Counted from the stretch's first letter, positions 35,855 to 44,443 are shown. The stretch: DNA of 64,000 nt from JASSUD01 sp031963405 (GCA_031963405.1 JASSUJ010000001.1:1612001-1676000); one strand, 5' to 3'. Notes: generated from the sequence alone by a model not told the origin. A program made the numbers and translations.

Positions 35855-36391
35855 TCATGGTCGAATGACTCCACATGCTAAGCGATGGCCAATGACGGGA
35901 GCGGTAGCATAAGAGTCATCCGCCTCGCGCAGTACGACGATGGCACGGCCATTGATGGAGCGAATCCCAACTAGTGCAAGATCAGGCATCACGATAAAAC
36001 CCGTAGCAACGCCATTGAGATCAGCGCGAATATTCGGCAGCCGACCTTCTGCTCTGAGTTTCTTTGAGGCGCGGCCGTGTGCGCGGTTTTCCAGCGCAAA
36101 AATACGGCCAGTGCTGCGTGCGTCTACCGCATTACAGTCACCCCATTCGTGAATCTGAAAGGCATGGTCGCTAGCAGGCGGCAAACCGGCAATATTGTAC
36201 GTAATCTGCACGCCATCTGCGCGTTCTGCAAAAGTGACGGTGCCACGCACAGTGTGCCCAAGCGTTGGCAAGATTAGCGCTTTAGCTTGTTTCTCATGAG
36301 GGGTGAACCACGCGCACCCAGTACTTAAAAGGCTGCCGATAATGAGGGTAACGGCAGTTATGCAACTTCTCCAAGCGAAGCCTCGTCCCAT
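35855..36391 (-). CDS. SodC-like lipoprotein lacking most metal ligands
   Basis: 178 residues. A signal with lipobox LSTGC (Cys26) is followed by a Cu/Zn superoxide dismutase fold: AFQIHEWGDC, a region like the Zn loop, GRLPNIRADLNGVATG and HRLACGVI, with the structural disulfide pair Cys86 and Cys173. Aligned to SodC, the copper ligands are Gln79 (His expected), His81 (kept), Ile97 (His expected) and Leu154 (His expected); zinc ligands are His105 (kept), Ala114 and Arg117 (His and Asp expected). Dismutase activity is therefore unlikely. It lies between dcd and apbC in the same orientation. A periplasmic structural or metal-handling role is possible. Confidence 0.82.
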   Translation of the reverse strand: MGRGFAWRSCITAVTLIIGSLLSTGCAWFTPHEKQAKALILPTLGHTVRGTVTFAERADGVQITYNIAGLPPASDHAFQIHEWGDCNAVDARSTGRIFALENRAHGRASKKLRAEGRLPNIRADLNGVATGFIVMPDLALVGIRSINGRAIVVLREADDSYATAPVIGHRLACGVIRP

Positions 36392-36420
36392 AAGGGTCCT
36401 TTTTAAAATCAGGGTTTAAA

Positions 36421-36519
36421 AACCTGTTTAGACTTTCCCTAGCGCCCTTGCGCCGCCTTGCCGTACTAGTTGTACTGTCTGCGTCGGCGCAAGGCCACTA
36501 GGAAAACCCTAAACAGGTT
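36421..36519. repeat. Palindromic element, family A, copy 1 of a pair
   Basis: 99 bp, termini AACCTGTTTAG / CTAAACAGGTT, inner CCCTAGCGCCCTTGCGCCG and CGGCGCAAGGCCACTAGG, core CTTGCCGTACTAGTTGTAC. Nearly identical to 41360-41458. Upstream of the SodC-like gene. Confidence 0.88.
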
Positions 36520-36528
36520 TTTTTAAAG

Positions 36529-36623
36529 ATGTTTAGATTTGCCCTGGCGCCCTTGTGTCGTCTTGCCGTACTTTTGTGCTGTCTGCAACGGCACAAAGGT
36601 AATAGGGAAGCCCTAAACAGGTT
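36529..36623. repeat. Palindromic element, family A, copy 2 of a pair
   Basis: Diverged copy starting 9 bp after the first: ATGTTTAGATTTGCCCTGG ... CCCTAAACAGGTT with core CTTGCCGTACTTTTGTGC. It lies just downstream of apbC and may serve as its terminator. Confidence 0.75.
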
Positions 36624-36650
36624 TTAAGAAGTTTAGCGCAACTCACTTTT

Positions 36651-37739
36651 TTACGTATTTTGCACCACAATAGTAGGGAATTTTCCTCTCATGTCGCGTT
36701 TTTTGTTAGCAACCCGAATGGCGACTTTGCGCGCAATCTCGCGGTAGATATTAGCAATACTTCCGTCGGGCTGAGTCACAACAATAGGTTTTCCTGCGTC
36801 GGTGTGCTCTCTAATCGTTGCATCAAGCGGCAAGCTACCGAGTAGCTCAACCTCATATTGCGTACACATCTTTGCACCACCCCCTTCGCCAAAAAGCGGC
36901 GTGATGTGCCCGCAGTTCGAGCAAATATGCTGGCTCATATTTTCTACTACACCGAGAATCGGAATGCCGACTTTCTCGAACATTCTAAGTCCCTTCTTGG
37001 CATCGATAAGAGCGATATCTTGTGGCGTAGTGACGATCACAGCACCTGTTACAGGCACGCGCTGAGCAAGGGTAAGCTGAATATCTCCGGTGCCCGGTGG
37101 CATATCCACGATAAGATAATCCAAATCACGCCAGTTAGTTTGTCGCAGCAGTTGATTAAGCGCTGAGGTCACCATCGGGCCGCGCCATACCATTGGGCTA
37201 TCTGCTTCAATTAAAAAGCCAATCGAGTTGGCTTGGATGCCATGCGCCTCTATGGGCTCCATCATTTCTGGTTGCTTAGATTCAGGCTGGCGGTTGATGC
37301 CAAGCATCATCGGTTGCGAAGGGCCATAAATATCAGCATCAAGCAAGCCGACCTGCGCGCCTTCAGCGGCGAGCGCCAGTGCCAGGTTGACGGCAGTTGT
37401 GCTTTTCCCTACACCACCTTTGCCAGAGGCAACGGCAATGATGTTCTTAACGTTGGGTAGCAACTGTATGTTGTTTTGCACAGTATGAGCTTCAATTCGG
37501 TGCGTCACCGTCACTTCCGTATTTTGTACGCCTGGCACGGCCATTAGCGCGCTGCTCACACTTGCGCGCAAAGCTTCAAACTGACTTTTGGCTGGATAAC
37601 CGAGCACAACGTTAACGGTGACCACGCCATCTTGAATCGTGATGCGATCAATATTTTTTGACGCAACGAGATCGCGGCCCGTGTTTGGGTCAAGTACTTG
37701 CGCGAGTGCGGCGTTGATTTGCTCTTGATTAATACTCAT
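36651..37739 (-). CDS. apbC: Iron-sulfur cluster carrier ATPase ApbC/Mrp
   Basis: 362 residues. A P-loop ATPase that carries and delivers [4Fe-4S] clusters. An N-terminal MIP18-like domain (1-90), the deviant Walker A ASGKGGVGKSTTAVNLALAL, DADIYGPSQPMMLG, VDMPPGTGD and the cluster-binding CSNCG are intact. GGAG just before the ATG at 37739 fixes the start; a 50-residue upstream extension is not supported. Confidence 0.95.
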   Translation of the reverse strand: MSINQEQINAALAQVLDPNTGRDLVASKNIDRITIQDGVVTVNVVLGYPAKSQFEALRASVSSALMAVPGVQNTEVTVTHRIEAHTVQNNIQLLPNVKNIIAVASGKGGVGKSTTAVNLALALAAEGAQVGLLDADIYGPSQPMMLGINRQPESKQPEMMEPIEAHGIQANSIGFLIEADSPMVWRGPMVTSALNQLLRQTNWRDLDYLIVDMPPGTGDIQLTLAQRVPVTGAVIVTTPQDIALIDAKKGLRMFEKVGIPILGVVENMSQHICSNCGHITPLFGEGGGAKMCTQYEVELLGSLPLDATIREHTDAGKPIVVTQPDGSIANIYREIARKVAIRVANKKRDMRGKFPTIVVQNT

Positions 37740-37881
37740 AAAATCTCCACACGGCAAAATTCTGGTGTTTTGCCAAGGTTCCCCAAGCGTTTGACGTAGG
37801 CTGCCACGCAGCCAGGACCATAATCGACATGTCCGGTTTAATAACCGAGATATCAAAGTGGGTCGGGTACAATATCTATTA

Positions 37882-38078
37882 GAACTCATTTACTCAATGC
37901 CTGAAGAGATAGTGATTAAGTTGCATTTGGTTATAGTTTGCGTGCTGTCAAAAAAGAGACGGCGCCCGAAACTTTCTGTATTGTTTACTCAAACTTCAGT
38001 CCTAACGTAGCGCTATCTGATTGATAACCCTTTAGCTCTTTAACCTTTGCATCCTTTAGTCATTGATGAAATGAATAC
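37882..38078. other. Spacer bounded by family C inverted repeats
   Basis: The 390-bp gap between divergent apbC and the reductase gene holds inverted ends GAACTCATTTACTCAATG (37882-37899) and CATTGATGAAATGAATAC (38061-38078). The same kind of ends bound the element at 41562-41714. No ORF is seen inside. It could be a decayed element or the body of a small RNA that ends at the terminator 38079-38106. Confidence 0.4.
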
Positions 38079-38106
38079 CTGCCCGCTTTCGGTGGGCAGC
38101 TTTTTT
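38079..38106 (+). terminator. Intrinsic terminator just upstream of the reductase gene
   Basis: CTGCCCGC-TTTCG-GTGGGCAG followed by C and TTTTTT. Only 23 bp separate the T-run from the ATG at 38130, with no Shine-Dalgarno between. It implies either a short upstream transcript or an attenuator in the leader. Confidence 0.75.
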
Positions 38107-38129
38107 CTCGATTTTTACTCGCACAGCTC

Positions 38130-39173
38130 ATGGCCTTTACTATAACCCTTAAGCCAAGTGGTCAAGAATTTACTGCAGAAGACAACGAACCCGTACTAGA
38201 GGCCGCTAAGCGCCAAGGCATTATTTTGCCTTATAGCTGTAAAAACGGTGTATGTGGCTCATGCAAGGGCAAAGTGCTGCAAGGCCAAGTTGCACAAGCC
38301 GAGCATTCAGCTTCGGCTTTGTCAAATGATGAAAAAGCCGCTGGTTTAGCACTTTTTTGTTGCGCTACGCCGCAGTCAGACCTCGAATTAGAAATCCATG
38401 AATTGACAGGGGCACTCGCTGATAGTACGGCGCGTTCAGTCAGGAAATTGCCTTCGCGTGTTAGTGAGCTCGAACGTACTACTGCTGATGATGTCATGAT
38501 CGTCAAGCTACAGTTGCCAGCAGGGCCGCGCTTTGAATATCTGGCTGGACAGTATATTGATTTTATTTTGAAGGATGGCAAGCGCCGCAGCTATTCGATT
38601 GCTACCGCGCCGCATCATGAGGGTCCGCTGGAATTGCATATTCGTCATATGCCAGGCGGTGCTTTTACGGATTATGTGTTTAGTACGATGAAAACGCGTG
38701 AAATTTTGCGTTGTGAGGGGCCGCTAGGCACTTTCTTTTTACGTGAAGAATCGACTAAGCCGATTATCTTGCTAGCCTCAGGTACTGGCTTTGCACCGAT
38801 TAAAGCGATTGTCGAACACACCATTTTTAAAAATATTAAACGACCGATCACACTGTATTGGGGCGGGCGGCGCAAAAAAGATCTTTATCTTTTTGATTTG
38901 GCCAACCACTGGGCTAATACGCTTCCTAACTTCTCTTTTGTGCCGGTTTTATCCGAGTCACTTGACGAAGAGTGGAATGGCCGTACGGGCTTCGTACATC
39001 AGGCGGTAATCGACGATTTGCCTGATTTGTCAGATTATCAAGTGTACGCATGTGGCGCGCCTGTCATGGTGGAAACGGCACTGCGTAACTTCGTTGCACA
39101 TCATCAATTGCCGCAAGAAGAGTTTTATGCAGATGCATTTACGAGTGCGTTAAACCTTGTAAACCCGATCTAA
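38130..39173 (+). CDS. Ferredoxin-type NAD(P)H reductase (CDP-6-deoxy-delta-3,4-glucoseen reductase-like)
   Basis: 347 residues in three domains: a plant-type [2Fe-2S] ferredoxin (1-90) with SCKNGVCGSCKG and a fourth Cys in LFCCA; an FAD domain with KRRSYSIATAP; and an NAD(P) domain with ASGTGFAPIKAI, ending in the acidic aromatic EEFYADAF. This architecture is annotated as AscD-like in Burkholderia; it passes electrons from NAD(P)H to an unidentified acceptor. No deoxysugar genes are nearby, so the specific name should not be taken literally. It begins 23 bp after an intrinsic terminator. Confidence 0.88.
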   Translation: MAFTITLKPSGQEFTAEDNEPVLEAAKRQGIILPYSCKNGVCGSCKGKVLQGQVAQAEHSASALSNDEKAAGLALFCCATPQSDLELEIHELTGALADSTARSVRKLPSRVSELERTTADDVMIVKLQLPAGPRFEYLAGQYIDFILKDGKRRSYSIATAPHHEGPLELHIRHMPGGAFTDYVFSTMKTREILRCEGPLGTFFLREESTKPIILLASGTGFAPIKAIVEHTIFKNIKRPITLYWGGRRKKDLYLFDLANHWANTLPNFSFVPVLSESLDEEWNGRTGFVHQAVIDDLPDLSDYQVYACGAPVMVETALRNFVAHHQLPQEEFYADAFTSALNLVNPI

Positions 39174-39185
39174 ATATTTTCTACG

Positions 39186-39249
39186 AAGTTGCTCCCACTT
39201 GCCGTACTGCCTGCTCTGGGGGCTTCGCGTTGTAAATCATGGGTAAAAC
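39186..39249. repeat. Palindromic element remnant, family F
   Basis: Contains CACTTGCCGTACTGCCTGC then GGGGGCTTCGCGTTGTAAAT, matching the right half of 6726-6824. The left arm is lost. It lies between the reductase gene and argD. Confidence 0.55.
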
Positions 39250-39305
39250 ACGCTAGCTTCTACTACGTGTTTTGGTAAATTTTTTGCGCTTAAGGGAATT
39301 TGATA

Positions 39306-40493
39306 GTGGATTTCAATACTTATCCAGTCCAATCGTTAATGTACATCGTGAACCGCCCTGAGTTGGTATTCACGCGGGGCCAAGGTTCTTGGCTGTATGA
39401 CCAAGCTGATAAACGCTATCTTGATTTTATTCAAGGTTGGGCTGTTAACTCCCTGGGCCATTGTCCTGAGCCGATTGTAGAGGCACTCAACCGGCAAGCG
39501 TGCCAATTAATTAACCCAAGTCCAGCGTTTTATAACGAGCCAATGCTGCGGCTCGCAAAACTGCTAACAGACCATAGCTGCTTTCAAAAAGTATTCTTCG
39601 CGAATAGCGGTGCCGAGGCTAATGAAGGCGCTATTAAGCTGGCGCGCAAATGGGGTCGTAAACACAAAAACGGTGCTTACGAGATCATCACTTTTCAGCA
39701 TGGCTTTCACGGCCGCACACTGACCACCATGTCTGCGAGCGGTAAGCCTGGTTGGGACACTTTATATGCGCCGCAAGTACCCGGCTTTCCAAAGGCTGAG
39801 TTAAACCAAATCGCTTCGGTTGAAAAATGTATCACCGATAAGACCGTCGCTGTCATGCTAGAGCCAATCCAAGGCGAGGGCGGCGTGGTCCCAGCTACAC
39901 CAGAATTTATGCAGCAGCTACGCGCGTTGACCAAGCAGCATCAAATTCTCTTGATCGTAGATGAAGTCCAAACTGGTTGCGGCCGCACAGGCGCTCTTTT
40001 TGGCTATGAATGGTCCGGGATTGAACCCGACGTAATGACCCTTGGTAAAGGCATAGGCGGCGGCGTGCCGCTTGCGGCTTTGTTATGTCGCGAGGAAGTA
40101 GCCTGCTTCGAAAGTGGAGACCAAGGTGGTACGTACAACGGCAACCCATTAATGAGCGCCGTTGGCATCGCCGTGCTTGAACAATTATTGAGCCCGGGTT
40201 TTTTAGCCAATGTGCAAGCAAACGGCGACATGCTACGCGATGGATTGCTTGAAATTTCGCAGACCTATGGCCTAGCAGGTGAACGTGGGAAAGGATTGCT
40301 GCGCGTGCTGCTATTAGGTCAAGAAATTGGCGCGCAAATCGTTGAAAAAGCTCGTCTGCTCGAACCAGAAGGACTACTGCTTAACGCTGTGCGTCCCAAT
40401 ATGCTGCGTTTTATGCCAGCTTTAAATGTTACGTCACAAGAAATTGAGCAAATGCTGTCGATGTTACGCGGGATACTTAATTCGATTCTGTGA
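39306..40493 (+). CDS. argD: Acetylornithine aminotransferase
   Basis: 395 residues. PLP-dependent class III aminotransferase for arginine synthesis (and often succinyldiaminopimelate in lysine synthesis). FFANSGAEANEGAIKLARKW, HGFHGRT, EPIQGEGGV, VDEVQTGCGRTG and the Lys motif TLGKGIGGG are present. The GTG at 39306 is chosen: AAGGGA lies about nine bases upstream and the product opens DFNTYPVQSLMYI as in relatives. A TTG two codons earlier is less well spaced. thiD follows 55 bp later. Confidence 0.93.
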   Translation: MDFNTYPVQSLMYIVNRPELVFTRGQGSWLYDQADKRYLDFIQGWAVNSLGHCPEPIVEALNRQACQLINPSPAFYNEPMLRLAKLLTDHSCFQKVFFANSGAEANEGAIKLARKWGRKHKNGAYEIITFQHGFHGRTLTTMSASGKPGWDTLYAPQVPGFPKAELNQIASVEKCITDKTVAVMLEPIQGEGGVVPATPEFMQQLRALTKQHQILLIVDEVQTGCGRTGALFGYEWSGIEPDVMTLGKGIGGGVPLAALLCREEVACFESGDQGGTYNGNPLMSAVGIAVLEQLLSPGFLANVQANGDMLRDGLLEISQTYGLAGERGKGLLRVLLLGQEIGAQIVEKARLLEPEGLLLNAVRPNMLRFMPALNVTSQEIEQMLSMLRGILNSIL

Positions 40494-40548
40494 GAATCGT
40501 TGCGGCATAAATTTGGCCCAGCTTACCTTTCACTATCGGCATGATCAT

Positions 40549-41370
40549 ATGCAAAAAACTAAAACATATCCTTGTGTAATGACCATTGCTGGCTCTGATT
40601 CTTCGGGCGGCGCTGGCATACAAGCAGATATCAAAGCTATTTCTGCCACAGGTGGCTATGCCGCGTCGACGATCACCGCTTTAACGGCTCAAAATACCCA
40701 AGGTGTGCAAGCGATTTGCGCTGTGCCACCTTCTTTTGTCGCGGCGCAGATGGAAGCGGTTTTTTCTGATATTGAGGTTCAGGCGGTCAAAATCGGCATG
40801 CTGTTTAATCAAGAAATTATAGAGGCGGTATCGACTGTATTAGAAAGATATACGGTGGGCAGTATTGTGCTTGACCCCGTTATGGTTTCTACAAGTGGAA
40901 GTGAGTTACTTGAACCTGATGCTATCGACGTTTTAAAGAACAAGCTGTTTTGCCTGAGCACGCTGATTACGCCAAATTTGATCGAAGCAGAGAAGTTAAT
41001 CGAAAAAAGTATCACTAATTTATCGGAAATGGAGACGGCTGCAGCCGCTCTCGGCAATCAATATAAAACCAATGTATTAATTAAGGGCGGCCATTTAAAT
41101 ACGAAAGAGTCGACCGATGTGCTTTATTTATATGAACAGTCCAGATGTTATCAATATGCGTCTGAAAGGATTGAAACGAAGAATACGCATGGAACAGGCT
41201 GCACCTTATCTTCTGCTATTGCTTCTTATTTAGCGCAAGGTTATGTATTGCCAGAGGCAATTGTCGCGGCGAAGCAATATCTGACTCAAGCGATTCAAGC
41301 TGGCAGCGCTTTTAAGTTGGGGCAGGGGTATGGCCCACTAGCGCATTTTTATAATTTAGAACCTGTTTAG
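40549..41370 (+). CDS. thiD: Hydroxymethylpyrimidine (phosphate) kinase
   Basis: 273 residues. Phosphorylates HMP and HMP-phosphate in thiamine synthesis. Ribokinase-like fold: TIAGSDSSGGAGIQADIK, the DPVMVSTSG segment, KGGHL and the catalytic THGTGCTLSSAIA. The ATG at 40549 gives the standard opening. The final residues NLEPV and the stop codon fall at the left end of a family A element, whose AACCTGTTTAG supplies the last codons and TAG. The domain is complete, so activity should be unaffected. Confidence 0.93.
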   Translation: MQKTKTYPCVMTIAGSDSSGGAGIQADIKAISATGGYAASTITALTAQNTQGVQAICAVPPSFVAAQMEAVFSDIEVQAVKIGMLFNQEIIEAVSTVLERYTVGSIVLDPVMVSTSGSELLEPDAIDVLKNKLFCLSTLITPNLIEAEKLIEKSITNLSEMETAAAALGNQYKTNVLIKGGHLNTKESTDVLYLYEQSRCYQYASERIETKNTHGTGCTLSSAIASYLAQGYVLPEAIVAAKQYLTQAIQAGSAFKLGQGYGPLAHFYNLEPV

Positions 41371-41460
41371 GGTTTCCCTAGCGCCCTTGCGCCGCCTTGC
41401 CGTACTAGTTGTACTGTCTGCGTCGGCGCAAGGCCACTAGGAAAACCCTAAACAGGTTCT
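41358..41460. repeat. Palindromic element, family A, copy 1 of a pair
   Basis: 103 bp, termini AGAACCTGTTTAGG / CTAAACAGGTTCT with the same interior as 36421-36519. It overlaps the 3' end of thiD and can form its terminator hairpin. Confidence 0.9.
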
Positions 41461-41483
41461 TGGAGCATTCGAAAAACGCCTCT

Positions 41484-41560
41484 ATATTTTCGCCGCTTGC
41501 CGTACGTTTTGTACTGTCTGCGTTGGCGTAAGGCCACTAGGGAAAGCCTAAACAGGTTCT
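41484..41560. repeat. Palindromic element, family A, copy 2 of a pair
   Basis: The right half is intact (TTGCCGTACGTTTTGTAC, GGCGTAAGGCCACTAGG, CTAAACAGGTTCT). The left arm has diverged. Confidence 0.7.
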
Positions 41561-41561
41561 T

Positions 41562-41714
41562 AGAACTCACTCCATCAATGCCTCAAAGGCTGTGCCATTT
41601 TTTTTCAAATCCTGGGCGGTGCTCGGCGTCCTCATGTATTAGAGCGCATTGCGGTTCCTGTGTTCCGGCCTCCCACGGCTGACGGCCTTTGAGGTATTGA
41701 TGAAACGAGTTTTA
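41562..41714. repeat. Hybrid element: family C ends with family B centre
   Basis: Ends AGAACTCACTCCATCAATG / TATTGATGAAACGAGTTTT with inner CCTCAAAGG / CCTTTGAGG. The centre GGGCGGTGCTCGGCGTC and TATGTATTAGAG followed by GCGGTTCCTGTGTTCCGG is that of family B. Elements sit directly end to end from 41358 to 41714. Confidence 0.7.
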
Positions 41715-41802
41715 GAAAATGGTGTTGCGGAGTGATGAGTAGGGTGCGTCAAACAATTTAAGCCAAAGTTGATTGACGCTACTCATTGATAGGCTTTAAG
41801 TG

Positions 41803-41840
41803 AAAAAACACATCCGATAGCGTATGCCGAATGTGTTTTT
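41803..41840 (-). terminator. Terminator of the glt operon
   Basis: AAAAACACAT / ATGTGTTTTT stem with an 18-nt middle, beginning 15 bp downstream of gltL on the minus strand. A-rich and T-rich flanks make it usable on either strand. Confidence 0.7.
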
Positions 41841-41854
41841 ATCGCTGGCTGTGT

Positions 41855-42622
41855 TTAATGCAGGATTTTGGCAAGAAATTCTTTAGCGCGATCTGTCTGC
41901 GGGTTTTCGAAGAACTGTTCTTTTGGAACGTCTTCAATAATGGCGCCTTTGTCCATGAAGATGATGCGATCAGCGACTTTCTTCGCGAAGCTCATTTCAT
42001 GCGTGACACACATCATGGTCATGCCGTCGTGAGCTAATTCGACCATCACATCAAGTACTTCATTGATCATTTCAGGATCAAGCGCTGAGGTGGGCTCGTC
42101 AAACAGCATCGCAAACGGGTCCATCGATAAAGCCCGGGCAATGGCTACGCGTTGTTGCTGGCCGCCTGATAAGTGTGCGGGATATTTATCAGCATGGGCG
42201 CTTAAGCCAACACGTTCAAGCAACTGCAAGCCTTTTTCTACGGCTTCGTCTTTACCGCGTTTAAGGACTTTAATTTGCGCCAGCGTCAAATTTTTAATAA
42301 TTGATAAATGAGGGAAAAGCTCAAAGTGCTGAAATACCATCCCTACTTTTGCACGCAGCTTGGGCAGATTGATTCGGCCGTCATTTAGCGATTGGCCATC
42401 AATCACAATGTCACCTTGCTGGAATGGCTCAAGCCCATTGATGGTTTTAATCAACGTTGATTTACCTGAGCCCGAGGGGCCGCAAATGACAACGACTTCA
42501 CCTTTTTTAACTTGAGTGGTGCAGTCGGTTAAAACCTGAAAGTGGTCATACCATTTACAAAGCTTCTTGATAGAGATCACTTCGTTGGTCTCTTCTTGAG
42601 GATGATTCGAAGCAGAAGTCAT
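41855..42622 (-). CDS. gltL: Glutamate/aspartate ABC transporter ATPase
   Basis: 255 residues. Polar amino-acid ABC ATPase with Walker A GPSGSGKST, Q-loop VFQHFELFPHLS, signature LSGGQQQR and Walker B AMLFDEPTSALD followed by THEM. Last gene of gltI-gltJ-gltK-gltL. About 12 extra polar residues precede the usual start, which is not unusual. Confidence 0.93.
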   Translation of the reverse strand: MTSASNHPQEETNEVISIKKLCKWYDHFQVLTDCTTQVKKGEVVVICGPSGSGKSTLIKTINGLEPFQQGDIVIDGQSLNDGRINLPKLRAKVGMVFQHFELFPHLSIIKNLTLAQIKVLKRGKDEAVEKGLQLLERVGLSAHADKYPAHLSGGQQQRVAIARALSMDPFAMLFDEPTSALDPEMINEVLDVMVELAHDGMTMMCVTHEMSFAKKVADRIIFMDKGAIIEDVPKEQFFENPQTDRAKEFLAKILH

Positions 42623-42673
42623 TTACATACCTTTCTATGAAGCTGTTTACGCATTTGATATTAATAACATTGC

Positions 42674-42705
42674 CTCTTTTAGAGCCTGTTTAGGCTCTGA
42701 AAGAG
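42674..42705. repeat. Minimal palindrome between gltK and gltL
   Basis: A 14-bp imperfect stem around GTTT, with inner AGAGCCTGTTTAGGCTCT identical to the dnaN leader palindrome at 25331-25348. It lies 6 bp downstream of the gltK stop and could modulate gltL levels. Confidence 0.55.
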
Positions 42706-42711
42706 GGATTA

Positions 42712-43422
42712 CTATGATTCAGCTGTTTTTGGCGTCGGTTGATTATTATTTGCTGCGCTTTTCTGGATGCGTTTAATCACGGCCGAAGCAGTGAGTCCCA
42801 TCAAGAAATAGCAGGCGCCCGCGAATAAAATCATCTCCACAGTGTTGCCGTCTCGTTCGCCAATAATTGTGGTGGAGCGGAAAAAGTCAGCCAACCCAAT
42901 TACATAGACCAATGAGGAATCTTGGAAGAGCACCAAGCCTTGCGTAAGCAGTAACGGCAGCATGGCATGAAATGCTTGCGGTAAGACAATCAAGCGCATC
43001 GATTGGCTATAAGTCATGCCGAGTGCGCTAGCTGCTTGAGTCTGGCCGCTTGACACACTTTGAATACCGGCGCGAATGATTTCTGAATAGTAGGCAGCTT
43101 CAAATAAAGAGAAAGCAATCATTGCCGAGACTAGGCGAATATCAGTATGAGCTGGCAGCTTGAAGATCGCCTGCAATAATTGCGGCACGATAAGAAAGAA
43201 CCATAGCAGCACCATCACCAGCGGAATCGAGCGAAAAAAAGTCACATAAATATTAGCAAACCAAGCTAGTGGCTTAATTGGTGAGAGTCGGAATAACGCT
43301 AATACCGTGCCCCATCCAATGCCAACAATGATTGCAGTAAATGTAATCTGCAATGTAATCACTAGGCCGCGGCCTAGTAGCGGTAGCGAGGACGCGATAC
43401 TGCTCCATTCAAAAAATTGCAT
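42712..43422 (-). CDS. gltK: Glutamate/aspartate ABC transporter permease GltK
   Basis: 236 residues. Inner-membrane permease of the His/Glu/Gln family with about five helices and the EAA loop near EIIRAGIQSVSSGQTQAASALG. Its start overlaps the last base of gltJ, indicating translational coupling. Confidence 0.92.
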   Translation of the reverse strand: MQFFEWSSIASSLPLLGRGLVITLQITFTAIIVGIGWGTVLALFRLSPIKPLAWFANIYVTFFRSIPLVMVLLWFFLIVPQLLQAIFKLPAHTDIRLVSAMIAFSLFEAAYYSEIIRAGIQSVSSGQTQAASALGMTYSQSMRLIVLPQAFHAMLPLLLTQGLVLFQDSSLVYVIGLADFFRSTTIIGERDGNTVEMILFAGACYFLMGLTASAVIKRIQKSAANNNQPTPKTAES

Positions 43423-44162
43423 TACTTACCTCCCACATAACCGGGCAGGCGTGTTTTCTTTTCAACCTGCTGCATGATCAACATCACCACCATATTGATA
43501 ATAAAGTAGGCGATGGTGACTGAAATAAACGATTCATAAGCCTGAGCTGTATAGTCAACGAGCTGGCGCGCTTGGGCAGAAAGCTCAAGCAAGCCAATGG
43601 TTGAAGCCACGGCTGAATTTTTAAAAATATTGAGAAACTCGGAAGTAAGCGGCGGCACGATAATGCGATAGGCCACTGGCATTAATACATGACGATAAGT
43701 CTGTGGCAGGGTTAAACCCAGTGCCAAGGCAGCCTCTTTTTGCCCAGGTGGTAAGGCATTAAGGCCTGAGCGTACTTGTTCGCAAACCCGCGCACCAGTA
43801 AAAAAGCCCAGACAGACAATCGAGGTCAGAAAAAACTGGAGATTAGGCGATAGTTCTTTAAATCCATTGCCAAGTGAGCTCGGCAAAAGCTCTGGCACAA
43901 CAAAGTACCAGCAAAAGAACTGCACAATCAGCGGAATATTACGGAACACCGCCACATAGACCCCACCAATGCTTGCGATAAATCGATTGGGCAGTGTGCG
44001 CAATGCACCAAATACAGAACCAAGCACTAAGGCCATCAGCCATGCTGATAGGGAAAGTGCCACGGTAATGTTAAAACCGGAAATGAGCCAGCCAAAATAG
44101 GTGGTGGGCTCGCCTGTGGAGACAGGGCTTAGGAAAATTTCCCAGTTCCAATGATAAGCCAT
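43422..44162 (-). CDS. gltJ: Glutamate/aspartate ABC transporter permease GltJ
   Basis: 246 residues. Partner permease with about five helices and the EAA loop VRSGLNALPPGQKEAALALG. It forms the transmembrane pore with GltK. It is separated from gltI by 768 bp, much longer than usual. Confidence 0.92.
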   Translation of the reverse strand: MAYHWNWEIFLSPVSTGEPTTYFGWLISGFNITVALSLSAWLMALVLGSVFGALRTLPNRFIASIGGVYVAVFRNIPLIVQFFCWYFVVPELLPSSLGNGFKELSPNLQFFLTSIVCLGFFTGARVCEQVRSGLNALPPGQKEAALALGLTLPQTYRHVLMPVAYRIIVPPLTSEFLNIFKNSAVASTIGLLELSAQARQLVDYTAQAYESFISVTIAYFIINMVVMLIMQQVEKKTRLPGYVGGK

Positions 44163-44289
44163 TCGAATTTAACTCCCACAAAGGTAAAACGAGATAAAAC
44201 GGCATTGCACAGCTTCAATTTACTAAGAAAAACGAGCAAATAAAGTGAATAAATAAGCTGCTACATGCCGGTAGTGCTAGGCAAAGCTT

Positions 44290-44443
44290 AGGCATGTCCT
44301 CAAATCTACTGTGCATCCACCATGGGGGCCGGGCGGTGCTCGGAATCTTCATGTACTAACGTACACGCCGGTTCTTATGCTCACGCTTCCTGGTCTTGGT
44401 AACCATGCTGATGCGCACTCACTACAATTTGAGGGCACGCCCT
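44290..44443. repeat. Palindromic element, family B-like
   Basis: Ends TAGGCATGTCCTCAAAT / ATTTGAGGGCACGCCCTA; centre GGGCGGTGCTCGGAATC and CATGTACTAACGTACACGCC match family B. Its outer arms differ from the other B copies. Confidence 0.65.

Noticed and set aside
36421..36623. Two repeats in a row as a possible CRISPR start
   Set aside because: Units are about 100-bp palindromes with diverged copies, no uniform spacers and no cas genes in the window.
38079..38106. End of a 6S RNA gene
   Set aside because: The upstream 200 bp does not show the long paired ends and central bubble of 6S RNA that I would expect; kept only as a terminator.
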